Shown here piece after piece: positions 8,225 through 16,361 of a DNA stretch of 64,000 nt. Below the pieces are notes generated by a model. That model was not told the origin of the DNA. It saw nothing but the letters and a program-made list of their open reading frames with translations, and did no database searches. Position numbers and translations under genes: made by a program. The stretch comes from Bacillota bacterium (GTDB lineage Bacteria > Bacillota > Clostridia > Acetivibrionales > DTU013), in contig JAEZRE010000017.1 of NCBI GenBank assembly GCA_023412915.1, positions 124,001 to 188,000 of the forward strand, written 5' to 3'. The first letter of the stretch is position 1, and each line of letters begins with the position of its first letter.

Positions 8225-8758
8225 TCATAATTTCTGGATCTGTGTCAATTCCAGTTCTACAGGCGTTTCTCTGCCGAACATGGATACCGCGACACGCACT
8301 TTCTTCTTTTCAATATTGATCTCTTCAACTATACCTATGAAGTTTTCAAGAGGTCCGTTTGTGACCCTGACGTTGTCATTCACTTCATAATCGAGCACCG
8401 GTGCAAATTCTTCCACGCCCATGATCCTTACTTCTTCATCGGTGAGCGGCACAGGCTTCGATCCCGGTCCGACAAAGCCGGTTACTCCTCTGGTATTTCT
8501 TACGACATACCAGGATTCGTCCGTCATCATCATTTTGACCAGCACATAGCCCGGGAATACTTTTCTAAGAGTGGCCTTTTTCTTGCCATCCTTTATCTCG
8601 ATCTGTTCTTCCATAGGAACGACGATATCGAGAATGTGCTCCTGCATGCTCCTGTTTTCAACTATCTTTTCCAGATTGGCCTTAACCTTGTTCTCATAGC
8701 CGGAATAGGTATGCACGACATACCATTTGGCTACTTCAGGCATATCATTGACAATCAT
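8225..8758 (-). CDS. nusG: Transcription elongation/antitermination factor NusG
   Basis: 177 residues. Binds the RNA polymerase clamp and couples transcription with translation or pausing. The NGN domain (WYVVHTYSGYE, FPGYVLV, VRNTRGVTGFVG) is followed by a C-terminal KOW domain (NDNVRVTNGPLENFIGIV). ATG at 8758 follows AGGAGG with 8 nt spacing. It is 16 bp after secE. Confidence 0.98.
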   Translation of the reverse strand: MIVNDMPEVAKWYVVHTYSGYENKVKANLEKIVENRSMQEHILDIVVPMEEQIEIKDGKKKATLRKVFPGYVLVKMMMTDESWYVVRNTRGVTGFVGPGSKPVPLTDEEVRIMGVEEFAPVLDYEVNDNVRVTNGPLENFIGIVEEINIEKKKVRVAVSMFGRETPVELELTQIQKL

Positions 8759-8774
8759 CAGATGTCCTCCTTCA

Positions 8775-8999
8775 TTATCTGTTCAGAGTCCATTCGATCA
8801 CTTTGCCAAGGACTGTATCCGAAGCCCAGATAATGATCCCGATAACAAGGCAAATACCCAGTACTGAAACGGTATTATTTATCAGCTGAGTTCTTGTAGG
8901 CCAGATAACCTTCTTCAATTCTGTCCTGATATCTTTTACAAATCTGGATATCCTTTTGCCAAAAGCGGCTAATTTGGATGTGCGTGTATTCTCAGTCAT
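8775..8999 (-). CDS. secE: Preprotein translocase subunit SecE
   Basis: 74 residues, single-TM Gram-positive form. SecE clamps SecY in the SecYEG channel. The amphipathic helix KDIRTELKKVIWPTR is the family signature, followed by one membrane segment at about residues 43-63. It lies between rpmG and nusG as expected. Confidence 0.97.
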   Translation of the reverse strand: MTENTRTSKLAAFGKRISRFVKDIRTELKKVIWPTRTQLINNTVSVLGICLVIGIIIWASDTVLGKVIEWTLNR

Positions 9000-9019
9000 T
9001 TTTGTGCACCTCCGCAGAT

Positions 9020-9169
9020 TTATTTCGTTTCCTTGTGTAAAGTGTGCTTATGGCAGAACTTGCAGTATTTTTTCATTTCGATCCTGTCGGGATCATTCTT
9101 CTTATTCTTCATGGTGTTGTAATTTCTCTGCTTGCAATCCTGGCATGCCATTACGATTTTGACTCTCAT
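9020..9169 (-). CDS. rpmG: 50S ribosomal protein L33
   Basis: 49 residues on the minus strand, starting at ATG 9169 behind GGAGG with 8 nt spacing and ending at 9020. The protein begins MRVKIVMACQDCKQRNYNT and has two Cys pairs (CQDC, CKFC), the zinc-binding form of L33. Position directly before secE is conserved in Firmicutes. Confidence 0.95.
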   Translation of the reverse strand: MRVKIVMACQDCKQRNYNTMKNKKNDPDRIEMKKYCKFCHKHTLHKETK

Positions 9170-9260
9170 TTATAACACCTCCAGCCCCTGTGTTGTAATT
9201 CAGGGTACACTAAGTATTTATTAAAGCGCCCTTTTTCAGTATCCCGTAAATTTACAGCAC

Positions 9261-9287
9261 AAAAAAAAAGGCCTCCGACACGGAGCA
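9261..9287 (-). terminator. Terminator after ilvB
   Basis: Minus-strand CTCCG-TGT-CGGAG hairpin followed by nine uridines (AAAAAAAAA at 9261-9269 on the plus strand). It separates ilvB from the rpmG promoter region; no convincing rpmG -35/-10 pair was found in 9170-9260. Confidence 0.75.
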
Positions 9288-9352
9288 ATAATAAATTTAA
9301 CATACAAACGTTTATTTGTCAAGGACAAAAAAGCAGAATGCTTCAGGACGCT

Positions 9353-11020
9353 TCAGGCGTCGATCAGTTCGTCTATAGGCGCGCCGGGCGGTACTATAGG
9401 AAACACCTTGTCGTCCATGCCGATCTCGAAATTGATCAAAACAGGCCTGTCTTTCGAAGACAGCGCCCTCTTGAAAGCCCCGTCGACCTCTTCCGGCCTG
9501 GTAACGTTGATACCGACAGCTCCGAAAGCCTCTGCCAGCGCCACGAAGTCGGTGCCCCGGTCTATGGTAGTAGCAGAGAAACGGCCGTCGTAAAACATCT
9601 GCTGCCACTGTCTTACCATTCCAAGCACATGATTGTTCAGGATAGCTATAACCACAGGCAGCTTATACTCGACAGCGGTGGCAAGTTCGGTGCAGTTCAT
9701 GCGGAAACTGCCGTCTCCGGCTATGTTGATAATCTTCTTCTCCGGTCTCCCCAATTGAGCTCCGATGCAGGCGCCGAGCCCATAACCCATGGTACCGAGG
9801 CCTCCCGATGAAATGAACTGCCTTGGCGCGGTATATTTATAGAATTGCGCCGCCCAGAGTTGATTCTGTCCGACTTCCGTCGTAATAAGCGCGTCCCCGG
9901 CGGTCAGTTCATATAGCCTCTCAATTATATAATGGGGCTTAAGTGTGCCTTCCGTGTCATATTTCAAGGGATATTGCCGCTTCCATGCGCCGACTTTTTT
10001 ATTCCAGTCCGTTTTATCACGCGACTCCATGCGATCCGTCAACGCCGTGAGTATTTCCCTCATATTGCCGACGAGAGGATAGTGTACTGTTACATTTTTA
10101 CCGATCTCTGCAGGATCGATATCGATATGCATTATTTTGGCATTTGGAGCAAAGCGCTTTACATTGCTGATGACCCTGTCGCTGAACCTGGCTCCGACCG
10201 CTATGAACAGGTCCGCCTCAGAAACAGCCATGTTGGACGTCCTTGTGCCGTGCATCCCGACAAGTCCTGTAAAAAGCTCATGGGTGCTGGGAAAGGAACC
10301 AAGCCCCATCATGGTCGTAGTGACCGGGATGCCGGCCTTTTCGGCAAACCTTGCCAGTTCCGGGGCAGCGCCTGCGATCGACACACCCCCACCTGAGAGT
10401 ATTATCGGCTTTTGCGAAGCATTGATGACTTCTGCAGCCTGATCCAGTTCCCTAGCCGCGACGCCGACAGGCGGGTATTCGATCGCTTCGGGCTTGACAG
10501 GCTCATATTCCGCATATGCGGCAGTCACGTCCTTACATATATCTATCAGAACAGGTCCAGGTCGCCCGCTTGCCGCTATCCTGAAGGCGTCCCGCACAAT
10601 GCCGGCCAGTTTGTCTATGTCCTTTACGATATAATTGTGCTTTGTAACAGGCATGGTTATCCCGGTAATATCGACTTCCTGGAAGGAATCCTTTCCCAGG
10701 AGCGCCGTTGAAACCTGACCTGTTATAGCCACCATTGGAACGGAATCCATGTAGGCGGTCGCTATTCCTGTTACCAGGTTCGTAGCGCCTGGTCCCGATG
10801 TGGCGATGCATACTCCGGTCTTTCCGGTCGCGCGCGCATATCCGTCGGCAGCGTGGGACGCGCCCTGCTCATGCGAGGTCAGAATGTGCCTTATCTCATT
10901 TCTGGCTTTGTAAAGAGCATCATATATGTTGAGCACCGCACCGCCGGGGAATCCGAACACGGTATCGACGCCCTGCTCCTTCAGGCACTCGATCAATATA
11001 TCCGAACCATTCAGCTTCAT
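9353..11020 (-). CDS. ilvB: Acetolactate synthase large (catalytic) subunit
   Basis: 555 residues. ThDP- and FAD-dependent acetohydroxyacid synthase, first common step of valine, leucine and isoleucine synthesis (two pyruvates to acetolactate, or pyruvate plus 2-oxobutyrate). N-terminal motif GFPGGAVLNIYDAL with the catalytic Glu in SHEQGASH, FAD-binding centre, and the C-terminal ThDP motif GDGSFRMN...NNHVLGMVRQWQ. ATG at 11020 follows AGGAGG with 6 nt spacing. The ilvN regulatory subunit and ilvC are not adjacent. The 259-bp spacer to ilvD is highly structured. Confidence 0.96.
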   Translation of the reverse strand: MKLNGSDILIECLKEQGVDTVFGFPGGAVLNIYDALYKARNEIRHILTSHEQGASHAADGYARATGKTGVCIATSGPGATNLVTGIATAYMDSVPMVAITGQVSTALLGKDSFQEVDITGITMPVTKHNYIVKDIDKLAGIVRDAFRIAASGRPGPVLIDICKDVTAAYAEYEPVKPEAIEYPPVGVAARELDQAAEVINASQKPIILSGGGVSIAGAAPELARFAEKAGIPVTTTMMGLGSFPSTHELFTGLVGMHGTRTSNMAVSEADLFIAVGARFSDRVISNVKRFAPNAKIMHIDIDPAEIGKNVTVHYPLVGNMREILTALTDRMESRDKTDWNKKVGAWKRQYPLKYDTEGTLKPHYIIERLYELTAGDALITTEVGQNQLWAAQFYKYTAPRQFISSGGLGTMGYGLGACIGAQLGRPEKKIINIAGDGSFRMNCTELATAVEYKLPVVIAILNNHVLGMVRQWQQMFYDGRFSATTIDRGTDFVALAEAFGAVGINVTRPEEVDGAFKRALSSKDRPVLINFEIGMDDKVFPIVPPGAPIDELIDA

Positions 11021-11082
11021 GTAAAACCTCCTAAAATACACAAGAACCGTAGAATAGCTTATAACAGCCCCCGCACAGGGAG

Positions 11083-11120
11083 TTCCATCGCAATTTCACG
11101 GTGAAATTGCTTATGTGGAA
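11083..11120 (-). promoter_or_regulatory. Hairpin upstream of ilvB
   Basis: GCAATTTCA and TGAAATTGC (11090-11110) pair over 9 bp with a 3-nt loop, inside an outer TTCCA/TGGAA pair (11083-11120). No uridine run follows in either direction, so it is a leader structure rather than a plain terminator. It is 63 nt upstream of the ilvB start. Confidence 0.5.
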
Positions 11121-11227
11121 GTAAAATTCTGCCGACCTGCAAGGAATACCGCTGAGGAAAGTGCTCGATAGCCCTGCCGGGGAGCGTCGACCCCGAGGCA
11201 TCTTTCCGATGCTATCAGAATTTTACT
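11120..11227 (-). ncRNA. Folded element in the ilvD-ilvB spacer, class unknown
   Basis: AGTAAAATTCTG (11120-11131) and CAGAATTTTACT (11216-11227) form a perfect 12-bp closing helix around 84 nt. Inside on the minus strand, GATAGC/GCTATC can pair and enclose GCATC-GGAAA-GATGC and CGGGG/CCCCG hairpins; some of these exclude each other. The interior is G+C-rich while the closing helix is A+T-rich. Strand is assigned by assuming it belongs to the ilvDB transcript. No T-box, SAM, c-di-GMP, M-box or ykkC signature was recognised. Confidence 0.5.
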
Positions 11228-11279
11228 GGAACAGGACTCCTTGGAGAGGGGGCACATTTCCCACTAGGTCGTGAACCCT

Positions 11280-12938
11280 TTATTTCAGTACTGCGCCTGT
11301 GCTTGCCGAGGTGACAAGCCGTGCGTACCTGCCGAGATACCCGGTAGTGATCCTCGGCTGCGGCGCTTTCCACGAAGCCATCCTGCGCTTCAGTTCCTCG
11401 TCAGGCACCTCTACGTTCAGCCTGCCTTCCGGGATATTGATAGCAATGATGTCCCCTTCGCGAACTGCCGCGATCATACCGCCTTCCATGGCCTCCGGCG
11501 ACACATGTCCGATCGACGCGCCCCTCGAGGCGCCTGAGAATCTGCCGTCCGTGATTAGCGCCACGTCCTTGTCAAGACCCATTCCAGCTATGGCCGACGT
11601 CGGCCCCAGCATCTCGCGCATTCCCGGCCCTCCCTTAGGCCCTTCATATCTGATAATAACGACATCGCCCTTTTTGATCTGTCCGCCGTAAATGGCAGCT
11701 ATCGCATCATCTTCAGAATCGTAGACCCTTGCAGGCCCGTTGTGCACGAGCATTTCCCTGGCAACGGCAGAGCGCTTCACAACAGCGCCGTCAACGGCAA
11801 TGTTGCCTCTTAATATGGCAATGCCGCCAGTCGTGCTGTAAGGCTCCTCTACGCTTCTTATAACCTCGCTGTCGATGATCACAGCCTTGCTGATATTCTC
11901 ACCTATTGTTTTTCCTGTCACTGTCATGAGGTCGAGGTGAAGCAGGTCCTTTTTAGACAGTTCCTTCATTACGGCCTGTACCCCTCCCGCAGCGTATAGA
12001 TCCTGAACATGATGCCCTCCTGCCGGCGCAAGCCTGCAAAGATTGGGCACTCTGCCGCTGAATTCATTGATTATATCCAAGTTTATTACAATGCCAAGTT
12101 CATGAGCTATTGCAGGCAGGTGCAATACCGAATTGGTCGAACAGCCGAGCGCCATGTCCACGACAAGCGCATTTTCGAACGCTTTATCAGTCATGATATC
12201 CGACGGTCTGATACCCCTTTCGACAAGCTCCATTACCTTCATACCTGCTGTCTTTGCGAGGCGGATCCTTTCAGCATAAACTGCCGGAATTGTGCCGTTA
12301 CCGGTCAGTCCCATTCCTATGACTTCGGTAAGGCAATTCATCGAATTGGCGGTAAACATGCCGGAACAGGAACCGCAGCCCGGGCAGGCGTTATCCTCGT
12401 ATTCCGCGACCTCCTCCTCGGACATCAGTCCGGCCTTGCAGGCGCCTACCGCTTCAAACATACTGTTCAGATCGAGCTGTTTACCCTTGTATTTTATAGA
12501 GAGCATGGGGCCGCCGCTGATCACTACTGAGGGCACATCGAGCCTTGCCGCGGCCATAAGCATGCCGGGCACTATTTTATCGCAATTCGGTATGAAAACC
12601 ATGCCGTCGAAGCCGTGAGCGCGTCCCATGGCTTCGCATGAATCCGCAATAAGCTCCCTTGAAGCAAGGGAATACTTCATGCCCTCGTGGCCCATGGCAA
12701 TCCCGTCACACACGCCGATACTGCCGAATTCGACGGGTGTTCCGCCCGCCATCCTGATCCCGGCTTTCACCGCTTCCGCTATATTATTCAGGTGAATATG
12801 TCCCGGCACTATATCGTTCCTAGAGTTGACTACTCCTATGAGCGGCCTTTCGATCTCCTCGTCGGTATATCCCATCGCTTTGAACAACGCCCTGTGTGGA
12901 GCCTTTTCAACGCCTTTTTTAACTATATCGCTCTTCAT
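11280..12938 (-). CDS. ilvD: Dihydroxy-acid dehydratase
   Basis: 552 residues. Fe-S enzyme that dehydrates 2,3-dihydroxy-isovalerate or -3-methylvalerate, the third shared step of branched-chain amino acid synthesis. Cluster ligands and signatures are visible: CDGIAMGHEGM, PNCDKIVPGM, CPGCGSCSGMFTANSM, and DGRFSGASRG near the C-terminus. ATG at 12938, preceded by AAAGGCAGG. A promoter lies at 13046-13075. Confidence 0.98.
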   Translation of the reverse strand: MKSDIVKKGVEKAPHRALFKAMGYTDEEIERPLIGVVNSRNDIVPGHIHLNNIAEAVKAGIRMAGGTPVEFGSIGVCDGIAMGHEGMKYSLASRELIADSCEAMGRAHGFDGMVFIPNCDKIVPGMLMAAARLDVPSVVISGGPMLSIKYKGKQLDLNSMFEAVGACKAGLMSEEEVAEYEDNACPGCGSCSGMFTANSMNCLTEVIGMGLTGNGTIPAVYAERIRLAKTAGMKVMELVERGIRPSDIMTDKAFENALVVDMALGCSTNSVLHLPAIAHELGIVINLDIINEFSGRVPNLCRLAPAGGHHVQDLYAAGGVQAVMKELSKKDLLHLDLMTVTGKTIGENISKAVIIDSEVIRSVEEPYSTTGGIAILRGNIAVDGAVVKRSAVAREMLVHNGPARVYDSEDDAIAAIYGGQIKKGDVVIIRYEGPKGGPGMREMLGPTSAIAGMGLDKDVALITDGRFSGASRGASIGHVSPEAMEGGMIAAVREGDIIAINIPEGRLNVEVPDEELKRRMASWKAPQPRITTGYLGRYARLVTSASTGAVLK

Positions 12939-13005
12939 TATATCAACCTGCCTTTCAGAAAAAACAATACCCAGTTGAGATGATAAATCCTCCGCATACT
13001 AACCG

Positions 13006-13035
13006 AATAGCCGGGTAAAACATCTCCCGGCTATT
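13006..13035. promoter_or_regulatory. Perfect inverted repeat between cvpA-like gene and ilvD
   Basis: AATAGCCGGG and CCCGGCTATT are perfect 10-bp arms with a 10-nt loop. It lies about 120 bp past the stop of the CvpA-like gene and just downstream of the predicted ilvD start point. It may end upstream transcription or act as the first hairpin of the ilvD leader; T-runs are poor on both sides. Confidence 0.5.
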
Positions 13036-13045
13036 GTTTAAAGCT

Positions 13046-13075
13046 ATTCTACACCTATTTGGCGCGAATTGTCTA
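13046..13075 (-). promoter_or_regulatory. Probable ilvD promoter
   Basis: TAGACA (13075-13070) and TAGAAT (13051-13046), spacing 18 bp, on the minus strand. Transcription would begin near 13040, giving a leader of about 100 nt that opens with the 13006-13035 hairpin. Confidence 0.5.
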
Positions 13076-13157
13076 TAAATAAGTACATAAAAGGTCAAAA
13101 GCGTTCATTTTTGAACAACCAAGCATAATATTCATTAACCGTCCCTATGTTTCACTA

Positions 13158-13868
13158 TCACGCTGCCGTGGACGGGAAAAGCCAGTTTATGATGAAATTG
13201 TTGTCATAGAAGCCTCCGGCAAACATGGAAGTCCCGAGACTGTTGAATATACCGGCAAACTTGGGGTTCGCATTGAAAAGCACCAGTATGGCGCACAGTA
13301 TGTATATGGCCAGCACACCCTGAGCCCCTCCCAGTATGAAGCCTCCCAGCTTGTTCACCTGCTTGAAGAGAGGCAGTGCTGAAATCCCTTTGAGAAGCAG
13401 GCCAATGAAGCCCGCAGCTATCCGGAGAACGATATAAAGCAGGATAAGGCTGAGAATGGACAGGATCGTCATAGTCAGCTCTTCTCCTATAGCATTTACG
13501 ATGCTGTCGGTATTGATAAGTTCGGAAGGCGAAGGAAGACCGCCGAGCAGCGACTGTTTCAGGAAGCCGGGCAGCGGAAGCGTGCCCAGCATGGCTTCGG
13601 CGCCGGCGGTACCTGTGGTTGTCGTATCGGGCGCAGTCGCTGCCTGATGGCTCAATAGCGGCAGGTTCTTTACAACCGCATTTTTGATAGAGCCATAAAT
13701 AGGCGTATTTTTCAATAAAGCCGTTACTACAGGCGAAAACTTGATCGAGACGTAAATACAGGCAAAATATGCGACCAGCTTGTAAATTGACAGAATAAAG
13801 CCCTTATACATGCCGTAGATCGCAAACGCCGCGATAAGGCCAATCACTAAATAATCGCTCCAGTTCAT
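13158..13868 (-). CDS. CvpA family membrane protein
   Basis: 236 residues. Begins MNWSDYLVIGLIAAFAIYGMYKG, the usual CvpA start, with membrane helices at about 5-22, 27-48, 132-160 and 177-200 and a Thr/Ala-rich loop in between. CvpA-like proteins are linked to colicin V export and, in Gram-positives, to cell-envelope processes, but the molecular role is not settled. ATG at 13868 follows GGGAGGAAG. Confidence 0.85.
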   Translation of the reverse strand: MNWSDYLVIGLIAAFAIYGMYKGFILSIYKLVAYFACIYVSIKFSPVVTALLKNTPIYGSIKNAVVKNLPLLSHQAATAPDTTTTGTAGAEAMLGTLPLPGFLKQSLLGGLPSPSELINTDSIVNAIGEELTMTILSILSLILLYIVLRIAAGFIGLLLKGISALPLFKQVNKLGGFILGGAQGVLAIYILCAILVLFNANPKFAGIFNSLGTSMFAGGFYDNNFIINWLFPSTAA

Positions 13869-13918
13869 ACTTCCTCCCGCCCGCCGGTCCATTCCGGCTT
13901 GTTATTTTTAACATTACA

Positions 13919-15085
13919 TCAGCCAAGGTTTACAACGGCTACCTCATGATCCGTAATTACAGCCGCCTGCTGTCTGCTGAAAAGGTAAACCTGGGAAACG
14001 GGGGCCCCTGCGTGATATCTCGCAATATTACGGCACTTTTCATCATAGAAATAGACAGTATCAGCCGTATTCACGGATATGATCCCCTTATAGGCGCCGA
14101 GCCCTGCCGGCTTACCCTCGAGGTTTCCCGACGCATATTTCTTTCCGTCCGCATTGAAAATATCGAGTTCATAGCCTTTGTCCCCTTCGGCAGCCACAGC
14201 CAGGCGACGGCCGTTGGAAATTCCGGCTCCGGCCACACTGCCGAACTGCTTTTTCCAGAGTACCTTGCCCGAAGTGTCAAAGGCGGCTACCGATCTGTCG
14301 CCTGCCGCAAAGATCTTATTTTTATCAAAGAACCAGAAAATGGGGAGAAGCTCCCCTGACGCGTCGAAGGACAGCGCTGAAAGAGCCTTGCCTTTCATAT
14401 CGTAGAATTTGTAGAGCGAATAGACGCCCGCAGCGCCAGTGCCAATCCCCGAGACCGCAAGGCTGTCCCCGGACGGCGAAATACCCGCCGATACTGTAAA
14501 ATCGTTTGCGATAACTATTTTGAAGAGCTCCAGTCCATGCGGTTCGATGACTCTTATGATATTGTTGTCCCTTTTGGCCGATGTGACGGCAGTCGCATAT
14601 CCGTCGCTGCTTATGTCTGCGTTCAGCGAGGGTTCGTCAAGCTTTTCACGGTAACGTATTCCCCTATCGTCCAGCACGCATATTTCCGTAGACCCGAGAT
14701 CGGCGACCACCAGAAATGACCCGTTCTTTTTTATGACCGGATTATTGAAGGCAATATTCTCAGTGCGTACGACTTCCCCTGTTTTGTCCATGAACCAAAC
14801 ACCGCCGCTGCTGCATTTCACAATATAATCATCGTATACTGCGAACGATGCGTTCTCGTTCTTGTCGTACTCGAATGAGTATTCCTTTTTTGCTTCCTTT
14901 ATACTGTCGGCATTGGAAAAACTGAATTTATGAAGAATATCCTTCAGGCCTGCGGCAGGATCCAGGCTCTTCTGGTAGGTCATAAAGGCTATCGTCAGGA
15001 TGCAAAGACACAACAGCAGCGCGGATACCAGCCCGGCCAAACGGCCGCCCGTCTGCGAATTCTCCTGTTGGGGCTGAAGCTTCAA
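13919..15085 (-). CDS. DUF5711 family membrane-anchored beta-propeller protein
   Basis: About 388 residues. One N-terminal membrane helix (about residues 18-36, LVSALLLCLCILTIAFM) is followed by a long extracellular part made of WD40/PQQ-like strands, with repeated hydrophobic-DG patterns such as FMDKTGEVV, VLDDRGIRY and AFDTSGKVLW. It resembles the DUF5711 family, whose function is unknown. The TTG at 15085 is chosen since GAGGTGG lies 7 nt before it; a GTG at 15094 overlaps that site. It is 50 bp upstream of the CvpA-like gene, on the same strand, and probably cotranscribed with it. Confidence 0.75.
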   Translation of the reverse strand: MKLQPQQENSQTGGRLAGLVSALLLCLCILTIAFMTYQKSLDPAAGLKDILHKFSFSNADSIKEAKKEYSFEYDKNENASFAVYDDYIVKCSSGGVWFMDKTGEVVRTENIAFNNPVIKKNGSFLVVADLGSTEICVLDDRGIRYREKLDEPSLNADISSDGYATAVTSAKRDNNIIRVIEPHGLELFKIVIANDFTVSAGISPSGDSLAVSGIGTGAAGVYSLYKFYDMKGKALSALSFDASGELLPIFWFFDKNKIFAAGDRSVAAFDTSGKVLWKKQFGSVAGAGISNGRRLAVAAEGDKGYELDIFNADGKKYASGNLEGKPAGLGAYKGIISVNTADTVYFYDEKCRNIARYHAGAPVSQVYLFSRQQAAVITDHEVAVVNLG

Positions 15086-15142
15086 TACACCCACCTCAAT
15101 TTCGTCTTTGGTATAATTGGCATAAAACCCGCCGGAGGCTCA

Positions 15143-15171
15143 TAATAGCCTTACAGCGTAAGGCTATTATA
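15143..15171 (-). terminator. Hairpin terminator after the YkvI-like gene
   Basis: ATAATAGCCTTAC (15143-15155) and GTAAGGCTATTAT (15159-15171) are perfect 13-bp arms with a 3-nt loop, beginning 10 bp past the stop codon. The uridine tract is short. Confidence 0.6.
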
Positions 15172-15181
15172 CCATATAAAT

Positions 15182-16258
15182 CTATTTCCTGCCATACTGT
15201 CTCACCGTGCCCTTACGCAGTTTTACAACCCCCTGCAGCAGTACTACAATTATCATGAAGAGTCCAAGATAACCAAAAACCGGGTAAACGGCGGATATAA
15301 GCCTGGAAAACCCAAGGGTGGACAAAGGCACCGCGGCGGCGCATAGCAGCAAGGTTACTATTCTGCGGTCGAATTTTACCATTGAAGCGACACGTTCGGT
15401 AAAGCAAAATCCCGAGGTCACGGCTGAAACAAACATGGCCAGCCATAGAATGACGGCGTACAGGCTGCCCGCAGATTCGCTGGAGCTTTTCAGAATTGAC
15501 AGTATGGGAAGCTCCGCAGCCAGGGCTTCAGGATAGAACAGGAATATCGAGATATTGATGATAAATGCCGTTACACACAGCATCAGGCCTCCCAGAATCC
15601 CTCCGGCGATACCTGTCCTGCGCGTTTTGAGATACGGCAGCAGACTGCACATTATGACAATTGCAGGTATGCAGTTATAGCTCACGTAAAGCAGCGACGA
15701 TACGAACCAGTTGCCGGTTATATGCCTGAGATAGCCTGTGACACTCACAGTTTCGGCCGAGTTGAAAATGATTATATAGATTCCCGCCAGTATAATCCCG
15801 ATTACGAGGATGGGCGTAGTAACCGTACTGAGCGTCACGATCCCCTTTATTTTAGTCAGGATGAAAACCATACAGACGGCTCCCATGATCAGCGTCGAGT
15901 AATTGAACGGTATACCGAGCCTGTCTGTGATCACGTGCCCCGAGCCCGCGAGCATGATGCAGAACATACAGAGCATAAAGACCGTTACGGCTGCTTCGAT
16001 GATCCAGCCTGCCCACCACCCGAACACCGGGAACAGGAATTCCTCGAAATTCCTAATTCGCTCAGTGCAGATTTTGTCAAGTACAAAACCGCCCACTACC
16101 GCAAACAAAATACCCGCAAGCAGTATCCCATAAAAGCCGCCCGATCTGTAAGTGGAAAAGAACTGCAGGATCTCCTGTCCCGACGCGAACCCGGCGCCAA
16201 TGATGCTTGTAGCGTAAATACACGCCACTTTGACTATGTTTTTGAATTCTACGGTCAT
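15182..16258 (-). CDS. YkvI family membrane transporter
   Basis: 358 residues, about ten membrane helices. Starts with the family-typical VACIYATSIIGAGFASGQEILQ, a broken first helix (GAGFASGQ) seen in LeuT-fold carriers. The family is related to neurotransmitter:sodium symporters and other APC transporters; its substrate is unknown. The ribosome binding site GGAG is part of the 3' arm of the upstream terminator, so translation may depend on that hairpin. ATG at 16258. Confidence 0.85.
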   Translation of the reverse strand: MTVEFKNIVKVACIYATSIIGAGFASGQEILQFFSTYRSGGFYGILLAGILFAVVGGFVLDKICTERIRNFEEFLFPVFGWWAGWIIEAAVTVFMLCMFCIMLAGSGHVITDRLGIPFNYSTLIMGAVCMVFILTKIKGIVTLSTVTTPILVIGIILAGIYIIIFNSAETVSVTGYLRHITGNWFVSSLLYVSYNCIPAIVIMCSLLPYLKTRRTGIAGGILGGLMLCVTAFIINISIFLFYPEALAAELPILSILKSSSESAGSLYAVILWLAMFVSAVTSGFCFTERVASMVKFDRRIVTLLLCAAAVPLSTLGFSRLISAVYPVFGYLGLFMIIVVLLQGVVKLRKGTVRQYGRK

Positions 16259-16306
16259 GAAAAAACAGCTCCAACATAGATTTATATCATTCTATGTCGG
16301 AGCTGT
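16259..16306 (-). terminator. Terminator that also covers the YkvI ribosome binding site
   Basis: Minus-strand arms ACAGCTCCGACATAGA (16306-16291) and TCTATGTTGGAGCTGT (16280-16265) pair over 16 bp with one G-U wobble and are followed by TTTTTT and then, after one C, the ATG of the next gene. The GGAG in the 3' arm is the only Shine-Dalgarno-like sequence at the right distance from that ATG. Confidence 0.8.
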
Positions 16307-16361
16307 CTGTCAAATTACTATACCGGTTGGTTTTATATGAGGACTAGCTTTAAGTCAAAGC

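Noticed and set aside
11150..11180. GAGGAAAGTGCTCG on the plus strand resembling the start of the RNase P RNA core
   Set aside because: The interval is too short for rnpB and the remaining conserved parts are missing.
11021..11279. T-box leader or known riboswitch before ilvB
   Set aside because: No T-box sequence (GGGTGGNACCGCG-like) and no c-di-GMP, SAM, M-box, glmS or ykkC core could be found; kept as an unknown structure.
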